The position numbers and the translations under genes were made by a program. Below, piece by piece: positions 10,512-21,020 of a stretch of 64,000 nucleotides of DNA. Each line of letters begins with the position of its first letter. Within the stretch, counting starts at the first letter, position 1. The notes below the pieces were generated by a model. It searched no databases. It was not told where the DNA came from and saw nothing but the letters and a program-made list of their open reading frames with translations. The stretch is from Taudactylus pleione (Eukaryota > Chordata > Amphibia > Anura > Myobatrachidae): positions 9,358,501 to 9,422,500 of the forward strand of contig JAUIMM010000113.1 of assembly GCA_031769625.1 (NCBI GenBank), given 5' to 3'.

Positions 10512-10904
10512 GGCGGGAAAGAACGGCAGGTTACCTATTAGCACTGTGAATATTTGTTTACTCACTGTTTTGCTCACCTTCGTTGACTCATAAAGTCTGC
10601 TGGACCACCCTGCCGGGGGCAGCTTCATCACCTTACCGGGTGGGTAGTCAAGATAGAAGGCTTGAGCGTATTGTGTTGTGGTTGGAGTGTTTATAGTGTT
10701 AGGCTTGGGCTGTTGTTAGCCGTTCTTTCTTTGCCACCATATTTAAATTAATTTAATTAATATAGTAACTAATTCATTATGTGTTTTTAAATAAATAGCT
10801 AACAAATTCTGCCAAATACAAGTCTCCGTGTCTTTATTTCAATTGAGTATGTTATTGTCACTGATTCACACGCAGGTCAATCCTCAGACGATGGGAAGTT
10901 TAGA
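10512..10904 (+). repeat. Ngaro 1 repeat B1
   Basis: 393 bp directly repeated as B2 (11153-11548). It starts GGCGGGAAAGAACGGCAG and ends GATGGGAAGTTTAGA; a three-base length change lies near the ATGTGTTTTTAAATAAA segment. It overlaps the start of A2 by two bases. Confidence 0.88.
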
Positions 10905-11152
10905 TAAACGAAATGACTGTATAGGAGTGGAGAGGGTTAAACTTCCTAGGCTGGAGGCGGACCGGAGAAGGGAATCATGTGTCATGTAGGGCCAATGGGT
11001 TTTTAGGGTTGTAGTTTCTAGCAGGGATATCAGAGTTTGTTGGAGGCGGAGTCAGCCTCTTTTGTTCCTGTCTTCTCACCCTCCCTCCCTAAAGTTTATT
11101 TTTATGGGCTCTTTTTGATTTGGGTTTGGTGATTGTTTCATTGGCTATTTTA
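10903..11152 (+). repeat. Ngaro 1 repeat A2 plus C-rich spacer
   Basis: A2 is 10903-11074 and repeats A1. The 78 bp spacer to B2 opens CACCCTCCCTCCCT. A spacer with the same C-rich motif lies between A2 and B2 of Ngaro 2 (18729-18788), so it is a conserved part of the split-repeat structure. Confidence 0.85.
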
Positions 11153-11548
11153 GGCGGGAAAGAACGGCAGGTTACCTATTAGCACTGTGAATATTTGTTT
11201 ACTCATTGTTTTGCTCACCTTCGTTGACTCATAAAGTCTGCTGGACCACCCTGCCGGGGGCAGCATCATCACCTTACCGGGTGGGTAGTCAAGATAGAAG
11301 GCTTGAGCGTATTGTGTTGTGGTTGGAGTGTTTATAGTGTTAGGCTTGGGCTGTTGTTAGCCGTTCTTTCTTTGCCACCATATTTAAATTAATTTAATTA
11401 ATATAGTAACTAATTCATTATATGTTTTATTTAAATAAATAGCTAACAAATTCTGCCAAATACAAGTCTCCGTGTCTTTATTTCAATTGAGTATGTTATT
11501 GTCACTGATTCACACGCAGGTCAATCCTCAGACGATGGGAAGTTTAGA
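11153..11548 (+). repeat. Ngaro 1 terminal repeat B2
   Basis: 396 bp copy of B1 forming the 3' end of the element. It ends at AGTTTAGA, directly followed by the right half of the host MITE (GAGCTGATTGGCTGG). Confidence 0.88.
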
Positions 11549-11635
11549 GAGCTGATTGGCTGGAGCAACATTTATCATACACAGTGAAATTTTATCACTC
11601 GTTTTAGTGATAAAACTCGTTAGTAAATGGGGGCC

Positions 11636-12619
11636 TGTATATGGACAATCCCATTAACGAAGTCAGTTTTAGACATCTTATAAGCACTTTCGGGTATGTT
11701 TACTAAAGTTCAGGTTTTTAGAAGTGGATATGTTGCCCATAGCAACAAGTCAGATTCTAGTTATTATCATCTAGAAGGTGCTAGATAAATAAATAGAATC
11801 TGATTGGTTGCTATGGGCAACATCTCCTCTTCTAAAAAAAACAGCACTTTAGTAAATATACCCTTTAAAATAAGATGTCCAAAACATGTTTGATTTTTAC
11901 AATAGAAGCATTTAAACTATGGAATGTGCTCGAGAATAATTTGTATTTGATAGATTATAGCAACGCAATTCTTCAAATGCAACACAGCACACACAACTGG
12001 AAACTCTTTGTAAGGTCATTTCCCGACAGTCGTTATAAATGGTTCATACCCTAACTGGACTAATATTATACATATGCAGTATAAAACACAATTATTTTAA
12101 ATGCTCTGTATTTGTAGAAGACACAAATATGTACAGCAGTATAATAATGTTAATATATGATGTGCACTTCCTATAAGCTGACCTTGATAAATTGAACAAT
12201 TCAGTATAGTATATAAAATGCAAGGTTTGTACTTGAGGACTAACAATAACATGTAGCTTACACCTCTTGGGAACATGGGTAAATCCAATATGAAAGATCT
12301 AGGTATCATTTTAAATGATAATTTCTTTTACAGAGCTAATCAATAGCTACTAAGCCATCAGGGTATTGTCTTGTATTATAAAGGGGAAAAACTAATTAGA
12401 AAAATGTATAATTTTAGCACATTTATAAAGCACTAGTGAGGCCTTACCTTGAATTTGCAGCTCACTTTTAGGTACTGTACCTATTCATCAAGGAAGGTGG
12501 AGAGAGGGCAGTAAAATATTACTAAACTTTATTGATGATCTAACTGATGAGGAAAGATTTGCATGTGGATTTATTTACACTAGATATAATATAATTAAGC
12601 AGGGATATGATCACTGTAT
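11636..12619. repeat. Segmental duplication, unit 1, second block
   Basis: Matched by 48356-51202 of unit 2 once the insertions there are removed. It contains a MITE (11689-11866) and no gene I can recognise. It ends at GATCACTGTAT, where Ngaro 2 is inserted; unit 2 reads straight through this point. Confidence 0.85.
11689..11866. mobile_element. MITE with GGGTATRTTTACTAAAG ends
   Basis: About 175 bp foldback with arms that include GTTGCCCATAGCAAC and CATCTAGAAGGTGCTAGATA. It is present in the paralogous position at 48409-49113, where another element has split it. Confidence 0.75.
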
Positions 12620-12671
12620 TAAACTCACTAACGTGTATTATCGTGTTACCATATAACAACCATCTTAAATT

Positions 12672-13546
12672 AGAGATGAGCGGGTTCGGTTCCCAGAGAA
12701 CCAAACCTACCCGAATTTAGAAGATCCGAGTCGGATCCAGGCAGGCTCGGAGGTTCCCGCCTTACTCGGTTCTCGAAACCGAGGCAAAACCATAGAGACG
12801 GAAATCTCGTGGTTCGCGAGCTTTCGTCTCTATGATCAATGTAGTATATAGGGACCACGCGACAGACGCCATTTCACTCCGGCTGTGGAGACTGAACAAG
12901 GAGGGTGCGTAGTGTAGGGCTGGGAGAGATGCTGTGCTATCTGCTGTGTCCTGGGCTGGTGCTGATCCATTCTGGTCTCTGGTCACGGTGCTGTCACTGT
13001 CACTGTGCTGTTTGGTGATCCATCTGGGCTGTATCCTGGGCTTGTGCTGTGTCCATCTCTGGGCCCAAGTTCTGGACTACAAAAATAAAAAAAAGTAAAA
13101 AAAAAAAAAATCAAAGTGTCTTTAAAGTTTTAATATTTTTCTGTGTGTGCATGCGCCGTTAACAGGCTTAACCACAGTAGCGCACAAGAGCCAGCCAGCA
13201 ACGCACATTGCAACCTTGTGCTGCCTGACTCCAGTAGTTCTAAAAAAATAATAATAGTGTCATATTTTTTTCTTGTTTGTGTGGGTGGGTTTTCGCCTTA
13301 ACCGTAGTAGTGCACAAAAGCCAGCCAGCAACGCAAGTTGCAACCTTGTGGTGCCCAACTACAGTCGTAATCAATCGTTACTCTGGGGCCAAGTTCTTCT
13401 GGAGCTGACAAAAAATATAAATCATCATTTGTCGTTTTTTCTAATATTTTTGTGTGTGCGCACAACTGCACGTTTGTGAATTTTGTAACCGCACCTTGGC
13501 TACACTATTGGTGATTGTGACACTGCTTCTAGACTGCAGAAAAAAT
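12672..13546 (+). other. hAT1 5' leader
   Basis: Non-coding. It contains short degenerate repeats with AGCCAGCCAGCAACGCA (about 13190 and 13320) that correspond loosely to the 160-bp tandem repeats in the 5' region of hAT2. Confidence 0.45.
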
Positions 13547-15089
13547 ATGGAGGGCTGTCACATGGCAGGAGACCAAGGCCAAGAACAACATGTTGGAGCT
13601 GCCGCCAGCAGTGCAAGGCCGTCAACTTCCTCGACCTCTAGGAAGGCCCATGCCCCAGGGCTTAAGTTACGCCATCGATATGGTAAAGCAAGTTTTACTG
13701 AAATTAAGAGAAAAAAAATTTAAAGGATATTTGACTTTAGAGAAACAAAAAAATTGGCAATATGCCATTCACTATACGAAGTGGAAAGGAAAGGATAAGA
13801 CCTTGGCCTTCTTACTTTATAAAGAAGACTGCTGATTCTGATAGCCCTTCTGCTTGTAGTAGTAGCGGTGGTGGTCCAATTAAAAATGTGAAAGTTGTTA
13901 AGACAGCTCCGGAAAAACCAACTGTGTGCCCTGAGAAATCGAAATCACAAATCCCTGAGGAATGCAAGTGTGTCCGCGGCTGCCATGTGTGAGCCCGACC
14001 TAAATACTAGTGTACTGGAGGATCCTCCAAGTTCAAACATTTGTGTGCCCTCTGTAAATGTGGGGAAGGGCAGTCAACATCTTGCACACGTAGTCATTGA
14101 GGATGCTTCTGCAGAATTGCACATGGAGGAGGAGGATATTTTGGTGGATGAAGGCGCTAAGGATGATGAGGATGTTGATGATGAAGATGTTGGTGTTGGT
14201 GATGAGGATGTTGATGCTGAGGATGTCCTTTGTGTAAGTAAGGCAACAGCTGTTGCCCATGGTTTGAAAAAGCCAAATGCCATTGTTGTCATGCCAGGAC
14301 AAAAGACAAAAAAATCTACTTCTCACATGTGGAATTATTTCCATCCCGATCCGGACAACAGTTGTTAAGCCATATTTGCCCATTGCCATGCAAGAGTGAG
14401 TAGAGGGAGGGACCTAAACCACCTAGGAACCTCCTCCTTGTTACGTCACTTGGAGCGCATTCATCTAATATCAAAGTGTACATTGCCAAGTTCCAAAACT
14501 CAAAACGTAACAAGTCCAGTGTCACCTACCTGCTCCCTCTCTGTGAGATCCAAGTGCCTTTGATCTCCAACACCAACACCTGCATCATCAACATCCTCAT
14601 TCGTCATCGGGAGTAGTCCTGTTGCATCCAATGTTGGTATTCCAAACATGATTGACTCCTCTCCTATCCGTGATTCCTCAGAAGGATCCTTGATGACTAC
14701 GCCTGTTGCTGCTGCTGCTGTTGCTGTCAGTGGATCTTCATCCCAGAAGGGGACCAGGAGGAAGACTACTTGTAGAGTATCCTCCAAAAAGCAATTAACT
14801 GTTAAACAATCGTTTGCAAGGGCAAACAAGTATGACAGCAATCACACAGTTGCACAACGGATTACTGATGCCATAACAGCTATGCTGGTATTAGATGTGC
14901 GTCCAGTATGCACCATTACTGCAGTGGGTTTTCAACAGTTAATTCAGGTCCTGTGTCCCCGCTACCAGATCCCTTCTAGATTCCACTTCGCTAGAAGAGC
15001 AATTCCAAATCTGTACAAGGACATTGAAAAAAACCTTATTAATGTCCTCAGAAATGCTGTTGTACCCACTGTCCACTTGACCACTGTAA
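13547..15089 (+). pseudogene. hAT1 transposase, N-terminal half (BED finger region)
   Basis: The start is taken at ATG 13547 (MEGCHMAGDQGQ). Frame changes follow, but the segments align in order with the hAT2 protein: RSGKERIRPWPS (about 13777), an acidic Asp/Glu run (about 14130-14225), PGQKTKKSTSH before the BED finger (about 14298), NHLGTSSLLRHLERIH in the finger (about 14418-14465), and AITAMLVLDVRPVCTITAVG (about 14874-14930). It stops at VHLTTVM (about 15075-15095), where the first catalytic Asp should be, because the palindrome begins there. It cannot encode an active enzyme. Confidence 0.78.
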
Positions 15090-16645
15090 TGAGGCACACC
15101 CCGGACATCAAAGAAAAAAGAGATAGGTATATTTAGAGAGGTCAAATATCTAAAACACAAAATACTTTTTTCAATTATTCTAAAATTCAGCAAAAAAGAC
15201 CAATAGGCAAGATTCAAAAGACAGACATAAATGCAACACATAACTTGGAGACAGCCTAAATACAACAGTAAAAAATGCTGTTGCTATATATCAAAAAATC
15301 GTGTACCGTAATAGGTCTATTAGTACCCTAACAAAAAACCAATCCAGTCACTGGCTGCAGATCTAATGATGCACATGTACATAATATAATCTAATGACAA
15401 AAATAGGACTAAATGTCCTGTGCATAATAGCACGGTGTAAGGTGGTTAACAAAAATGTACAAAAATATATTATAATCAGGTGACCAATAGAATAAATGGT
15501 ATAACACAGTAATGAATATAAACAAAATTAAATGAGTGAGAGTAATGATGATAATAGAGGATCAGTCCTCATATACATTGCGAAAATATAGCATAACATA
15601 ACATAACAGTATAACAAAGGTACAGGACAATGTTTAAAAAGCTGTACACCGCAACCTATAACCAGATAAATTCTGGAATATAATTATAAGAGGCATCCCT
15701 CTATTGCAAATTGGAGAGTAGAGAAATGTATAATATTATAATAGATGTGAAAAGCAGAATGAATGCTCTTACAGGTCAGATACTGCTGTTCCACGTTATG
15801 AGATCCAGAGGACGTGGAATGAGTTTCACTGTCACATGGCATACATAGAAACAGTGCAGGCTGCGTCTGCTGTTAATGCCTAAGTGTTAGTGTGACAGTG
15901 AAACTCATTCCACATTTCTTGATCTCATGACGTGGAACAGCAGTATCTGACCTGTAAGAGCACTCATTCTGCTTTTCACATCTATTATAATATTATACAT
16001 ATCTCTACTCTCCAATTTGCAATAGAGGGATGCCTCTTATAATTATATTCCAGAATTTATCTGGTTATTATGTGGGTGCGGTGTACAGCTTTTTAAACCT
16101 TGTCCTGTACCTTTGTTATACTGTTATGTTATGTTGTGCTATATTTTCGCCTTGTATATGAGGATTGATCCTCTATTATCATCATTACTCTCATTCATTT
16201 AATTTTGTTTATATTCATTATCGTGTTATACCATTTATTCTATTGGTCACCTGATTATAAAATATTTTTGCACATTTTTGTTAACCACTTTACACCGTGG
16301 TATTATGCACAGGACATTTAGTCCTATTTTGGTCATTAGATTATATTATGTACATGTGCATCATTATATCTGCAGCCAGTGACTGGATTGGTTTTTTGTT
16401 AGGGTACTAATAGATCTATTACGGTACACAATTCTTTGATATATAGCAACAGCATTTTTTACTGTTGTATTTAGGCTGTCTCCAATTTATGTGTTGCATG
16501 TATGTCTGTCTTTTAAATTTTGCCTATTGGTCTTTTTTGCTGATTTTTAGAATAATTTAAAAAAGTATTTAGTGTTTTAGATATTTGACCTCTCTATATA
16601 TACCTATCTCTTTTTTCTTTGATGTCCGGGGTGTGCCTCATTATA
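15090..16645. repeat. 1.55 kb inverted repeat (foldback) inside hAT1
   Basis: The left arm (15090 to about 15840) opens TAATGAGGCACACCCCGGAC, and the right arm (about 15885-16645) closes with its complement. The arms match almost base for base over ~750 bp around a ~45 bp centre near 15862, with inner hairpins containing GTGACAGTGAAACTCATTCC. No coding potential. It looks like a foldback transposon, but the transposase does not resume on its right side, so a simple insertion is not proven. Confidence 0.8.
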
Positions 16646-16815
16646 GGATTTTTTTTTTCTCTTTACTCTTCTCTACCATATGGACGACTCCAGGGAGCAC
16701 CTCCTGATCTCCAAAATTCCCTATTGACGTAGATTTGTATATTAACACTTTCCTGTGCAATTGCTCCCTTTTCTCCCCCCTTTTCCCCATTATATGACAA
16801 TTGACCACTGTGTAA

Positions 16816-17160
16816 GTATGGCAGCAGCTGTTGCCCATGGTTTGAAAAAGCCAAAGCCCATTGTTGTCATGCCAGGACAAAAGACAAAAAAATCTACTTC
16901 TCATGTTGTCAAGCCATATGTGCCCGTTGCCGTGCAAGAGTGAGTAGAGGGAGGGACCTAAACCACCTAGGAACCTCCTCCTTGTTACGTCACTTGGAGC
17001 GCATTCATCAAATATCAAAGTGTATGTTGCCAAGTTCCAAAACTCAAAATGTAACAAGTCCAGTGTCACCTACCTGCCCGATCTCTGTGAGATCCAAGCT
17101 CCTTCGATCTCTAACACCAACACCTGCATCATCAACATCCTCATTCGTGATCGGAAGTAA
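16816..17160 (+). pseudogene. Second BED-region fragment in hAT1
   Basis: Nearly repeats 14235-14615: VAHGLKKPKPIVVMPGQKTK and NHLGTSSLLRHLERIH recur with few changes, but the stretch that codes the first BED cysteines is deleted. It is a duplicate of the first copy, or a piece of a sister element, and ends where the third fragment starts. Confidence 0.75.
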
Positions 17161-17620
17161 TTTAAAAAACAACTGACTATTAAACAGTCCTTTGATAGAG
17201 GAAGTAAGTATAACAGCTGTCACCCAGTTTCACAGTGGATCACTGACGCCATGACGGCTGTACTAGTATTAGATGGTGAAATAATAAAAAATGAGGATGA
17301 TAGTGTGGAGGAAGTGCAAAAGGAGGATGAGGGGGAAATTTGTGTCCTATCTGACGCTAATGTGGATGTTGACGATAAGGATGTGGTATGCGTAAATCAG
17401 CCACCAGTGGCAGCAGTACTTGCTAATGATAAAAAGAAAGCCAGAAAAGCAATGTATTGGGTGTGGAATTATTTTAATCTATATGCTGACAACAGTTGTT
17501 AAGGCATCTGTTCCATTTGTAAAGCCAAAGTTAGCAGAGGAAGGGACGTTAACCATCTAGGCACCTCCTCCCTGTTACGTCATTTGCAGCAAGTTCATGC
17601 AATTTGTTTAACAAAATTAT
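17161..17620 (+). pseudogene. Third BED-region fragment in hAT1, more divergent
   Basis: Starts with the KQLTIKQSF-like segment, runs through an acidic tract and then another BED core: WVWNYFNLYADNSC, with a stop at 17500-17502 directly after, followed by ICSICKAKVSRGRDVNHLGT in the same alignment. It differs clearly from the first two copies, so it derives from a different lineage of the family. Confidence 0.7.
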
Positions 17621-18371
17621 AATTTGTTAATTAATAACAAGCAGTCCAGTATCAGCTACCAGCAGTTTTGGACCATAACATGCAATCTCCAACATCAACA
17701 CCCTCATCATCAACCTCCTCCTTAATAATTGAAGGTAGTCCTTCCAAAAAATGTTTTGTGGGGCCCAAACAAACCAAGGAGTTCAGCCACAAAAGTGTCA
17801 GTACTAGTCTCTAAAGTGCTTGGTTTGTTAAACTGTGCATGTCCTTTTTGATATCCCACATAAGAGTGGGTGGAAGGGAAAATTCCATCTTGCACCTCTT
17901 TCCTTTACATTTGGCACAATTTGGGGCATTGCCGACTGACATTTTTATAGTTTATTAAACTGCCATCCTGTCTGCCACTGCTCTGTGGCAATGTTTCATA
18001 GATGTCTGATATTTTTTTAAACTGCCGTGCGTTTGTGCCGCTGCTCTGTTGCTTACTTTAGCCAGCCAGCTCGCTGCAGCCTTTGGCCTATATTGGTGAT
18101 AAATAGTGAAATCAATATTGTGAGCTGTGAGGTGGTTAAAAATGCCTAGAAATGCCTGAAAATCATTGTTATTAAGGTTATTAATACTGTAGGCCCAAAT
18201 GATGTGGTTTTAGCTGTTTTTATGATTTTTTAAGAAAAAATCCAGATCCAAAACCAAAACCAAAATACGAAAACAAAACACGGAGGAAAAAAAATCAAAA
18301 CCAGATTCAGATCCAAAACCAGGGGAGATACAGATCCAAAACCAAAACACGGGAGTCGGCGCACATCTCTA
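17621..18371 (+). other. hAT1 3' non-coding end
   Basis: Corresponds to the 3' region of hAT2: the GCATGTCCTTTTTGATA segment, the CCATCTTGCACCTCTTTCC block and a run of CCAAAACCA-type motifs before the terminal repeat. No gene. Confidence 0.6.
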
Positions 18372-18379
18372 TCTTAAAT

Positions 18380-18788
18380 ACAATGTAACTTAACTTCTAA
18401 GAATAAAGACACAGACAACAGTGTTGCCATTTAAATAGTTTGTCAAATTTATTTTTGACAAGTCATTAAATTTTAGACTATAAGTTAATACTAATAATGG
18501 TGATGGCGCAAAAAGAACACAGGACAATAACAACTAAACAGCTCAAACAAACACACACACAAGCCAAGCATTGGTGATCAACTCTCCTTTACCTTCAACC
18601 ACCGGTCCAGTTGGTATAGTCATTTCCCGTCCAGGACAATTGGCTGTCGCCTTACTCCACTTTAATGAGAGCGCACCCACTAAGCTAACTATTAACATAA
18701 ACTAACTCCAAGTGTCGTTCTTTTCTGCAACCACCAAACCAACCATCATACATTCAACAAACGAAAAACAAAAGAGGGAGGGAGGGTG
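18380..18788 (-). repeat. Ngaro 2 repeat B2 (right part) and G-rich spacer
   Basis: B2 occupies 12620-12670 and 18380-18728, split by hAT1. The spacer 18729-18788 carries GGGAGGGAGGGTGGG on the plus strand, a four-run G-quadruplex motif; its complement is the CACCCTCCCTCCC seen in Ngaro 1. Confidence 0.8.
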
Positions 18789-18989
18789 GGAAAAAGCTGG
18801 AACAAAGAAGCAGATTTACATACATCACTCCATTATATACTCTTAGACCACTCCCCATGAAACATTCATTGACTGCATAAGACCAGCTAAACTTAAAGGG
18901 GCAATATCCAACACGTTATTAAACTGGCAACACTCAAAACACTTGTGGTTTAATGTCCCTCATGTTTAAATGTCAGCTTTCGGGCTTAC
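18789..18989 (-). repeat. Ngaro 2 repeat A2
   Basis: About 200 bp directly repeated at 34706-34905 (A1), with few differences. Its end GGGCTTAC abuts B1 (TAAACTCACTAACG) at 18990, giving the B1-A2 junction that defines split repeats. Confidence 0.85.
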
Positions 18990-19391
18990 TAAACTCACTA
19001 ACGTGTATTATCATGTTACCATATAACAACCGTCTTAAATACAATGTAACTTACCTTCTAACAATAAAGATACAGACAACGGTCTTGGCGTTTAAATATT
19101 TTGTCAAATTTATTTTTGACAAGTCATTAAATTTTAGACTATAAGTTAATACTAATAATGGTGATGGCACAAAAAGAACGCACAGGACAATAACAGCCAA
19201 ACAGCTCAAACAAACACACACACAAGCCAAGCATTGGTGGTCAACACTCCTTTACCTTCAACCACTGGTGCAGGTAGTATAGCCATTTCCCGTCCAAGAC
19301 CATTGGCTGTCGCCTTACTCCACTTAATGAGAGTGCACCCACTAAGCCTACTTATTAACATAAACTAACTCCAAGTGTCGTTCTTTTCTGC
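18990..19391 (-). repeat. Ngaro 2 repeat B1
   Basis: Matches B2 from TAAACTCACTAACGTG through AAGTGTCGTTCTTTTCTGC. Small indels separate the two copies. Confidence 0.85.
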
Positions 19392-19449
19392 CAAGCGAGG
19401 CCTAAACCGATGCACCGCCACCATAACTCAACCTTGTAAAAAGAAACAC

Positions 19450-19740
19450 CTAAACCAGCAGAAAATTAGCTAATCCTGCAGGACTAAAATGCACGCCATC
19501 TCCACGAAAACAAATGTGCATCGCGGAATTGAATAAACACCTGATATGTTCATTCAAGCCTGAGCCACCGAAACCAGAAGAAACGCTTCCATTCCAGCCA
19601 AGCCGCCTGATAACAGCGCAAAGTCCTGGTTGGCAATGGCCCTCAAAGCTAATTCCTAAATGCCGGCCTGATGATCTACCAAACATAAGGACACGGGTCA
19701 CCTGCCAGAGAGTTAATTCCCCAATTTTTAGTGGAAACAA
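19450..19740 (-). pseudogene. Ngaro 2 SGNH hydrolase, C-terminal remnant
   Basis: Read on the minus strand, the frame ends with GDGVHFSPAGLANFLL (about 19450-19500), block V of an SGNH hydrolase, and is placed directly before repeat B1 as in Ngaro 1. The upstream catalytic blocks cannot be followed past 19740; a 5.7 kb hAT-like element lies at 20222-25917 within what should be the same gene. Its role in the element is unknown. Confidence 0.65.
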
Positions 19741-20221
19741 GAGGCAGTGGCCCTTGGATTTTATATTGTGTACGCATAATCATATATGCACATATTATAA
19801 CATATCTGGCATATTGTGTATTGCGCTTATGAATAAGTTTATGTGCTGCACTATGGAAGTTGCACCAGTTGTTCATTCATTTTTTATTGTTCAATAAATT
19901 GATTACTTTAATGCACTATATCTACATGATATTTATGTTTTACATGTAAATGAGAGTACCATCGACAGGGACCGACTGACATATACAGGACCCCGATATC
20001 AGCATAATTGGGAAGTATTCCATAATTCTTATTTTGGCACCGTGCGCACTTGAAATGTCACAGTAATATTTTCGCTACATATATTTCGAGTGTCTTGGGG
20101 TGGTATTTTTTTGACATTTTATCTGCAGCCATATCCAAGTGCCATAGGCGCACAGGATCACTGCTAATCATATTTTGTGTTCCCACCTGCCAGAGCGGCC
20201 TGAGGGGCTAATTCTTTGAAC
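19741..20221. other. Unassigned DNA within Ngaro 2
   Basis: AT-rich; no motif-bearing frame. It may be a further small insertion: ACCTGCCAGAG occurs on both sides (about 19699 and 20186), but I cannot define ends with confidence. Confidence 0.35.
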
Positions 20222-20942
20222 CAGGGCTGGATTTTCCACTAGGCAACAAAGGCACCCGCCTCGGGCCCACCAGCTCCTAGGGGGCCCGTTGCCAGGGTTG
20301 GACGGAGGCTATTACCTGGAGATCAGGTGCTCCGCTGAAAGTATCAGGTGGTTCACAGCACACTGTGCTGGCTAGCTGAAAACTCCGTCAGGCGGAAGCA
20401 GCCTGACGGGTGTCTGCTCCAGGACCAGGGGACAATGCTGTGTTGTGCGTGTGACTAAAGGGGGTCGCGTGACGTCATAGGTCATGCTGCGTACCCTGTC
20501 CCACCTAGTCCTGAGCCCAGAGGTACAGAGGGGCCCCAAGGAGCAGTGGCAGCTACATGCACTTTTTATCAAACAAGGAAGCCACCAGGTTAATCGCCCC
20601 CATCACCTGGATTGTACTGTTCTGTGCATGCGTGATGTAGTAATAAATGCCGCCACTGCCGCCGCGGTGTCTTTAAGTGTGGTGTTCTGCCCGCACTGGA
20701 CTTTCTGTCCCTGCCTCCCTCCCTGCCACCGCGGGCTTGTAGGAAGAGCAGTAGGAGGAGGCAAGAGAAGATGCGAGCGGAAGCTGAACCACGGTGCTGT
20801 CTGCTCCAATGACTGCAGCCACCTTACCCAGCCTAGAGGCAGCCGCAGCAGCACTGAGTTCTACTCACTGTACTCACTGACTGTCTGCCAGCATCATCAA
20901 TGACAGGGAGTTCTGAGATATTGTAAGTGAATTTTTACTTTA

Positions 20943-20975
20943 TATATACACACTCATTGTGTGTGCGTTTGTATG

Positions 20976-21015
<40 letters not shown>
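20943..21015. repeat. Microsatellite (TG/TA)n
   Basis: Alternating TATA and TGTG tracts that end in (AT)n directly at the left end of the Tc1 element, a natural TA target. Confidence 0.85.

Positions 21016-21020
<5 letters not shown>

Larger units (their letters stand above)
5297..11548 (+). mobile_element. Ngaro-type tyrosine-recombinase retrotransposon 1 (6.25 kb)
   Basis: The element has split direct repeats in the order A1 (5297-5468), internal genes, B1 (10512-10904), A2 (10903-11074), B2 (11153-11548), the architecture of Ngaro/PAT-group elements, not of DIRS1 (which has inverted repeats). Genes in order are Gag, reverse transcriptase with RNase H, tyrosine recombinase and, after an intron-like segment, an SGNH hydrolase. 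Such elements integrate a circular DNA by recombinase and lack target duplications; none is seen here. All genes carry stops or frame changes, but the A repeats differ by only about one base in 172, suggesting a fairly recent insertion. Confidence 0.9.
5181..11635. mobile_element. Palindromic MITE split by Ngaro element 1
   Basis: The left part (5181-5296) starts GGCCTCATTTACTAACGAG and the right part (11549-11635) ends with its complement. When joined across the Ngaro insertion they form one foldback MITE with a CCAATCAGCTC internal palindrome. It occupies the site that in unit 2 holds a different MITE (40656-48354). Confidence 0.75.
12671..18371 (+). mobile_element. hAT transposon 1 (5.7 kb, non-autonomous, chimeric)
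   Basis: Flanked by exact 8-bp target duplications TCTTAAAT (12663-12670 and 18372-18379). Terminal inverted repeats are TAGAGATGAGCGGG and the complement of GCGCACATCTCTA. Inside are the N-terminal half of a BED-type hAT transposase, a 1.55 kb perfect-looking palindrome and two additional BED-coding fragments, but no catalytic core or C-terminal dimerisation domain. It is inserted in repeat B2 of Ngaro 2. Movement would need transposase from a related copy. Confidence 0.85.
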
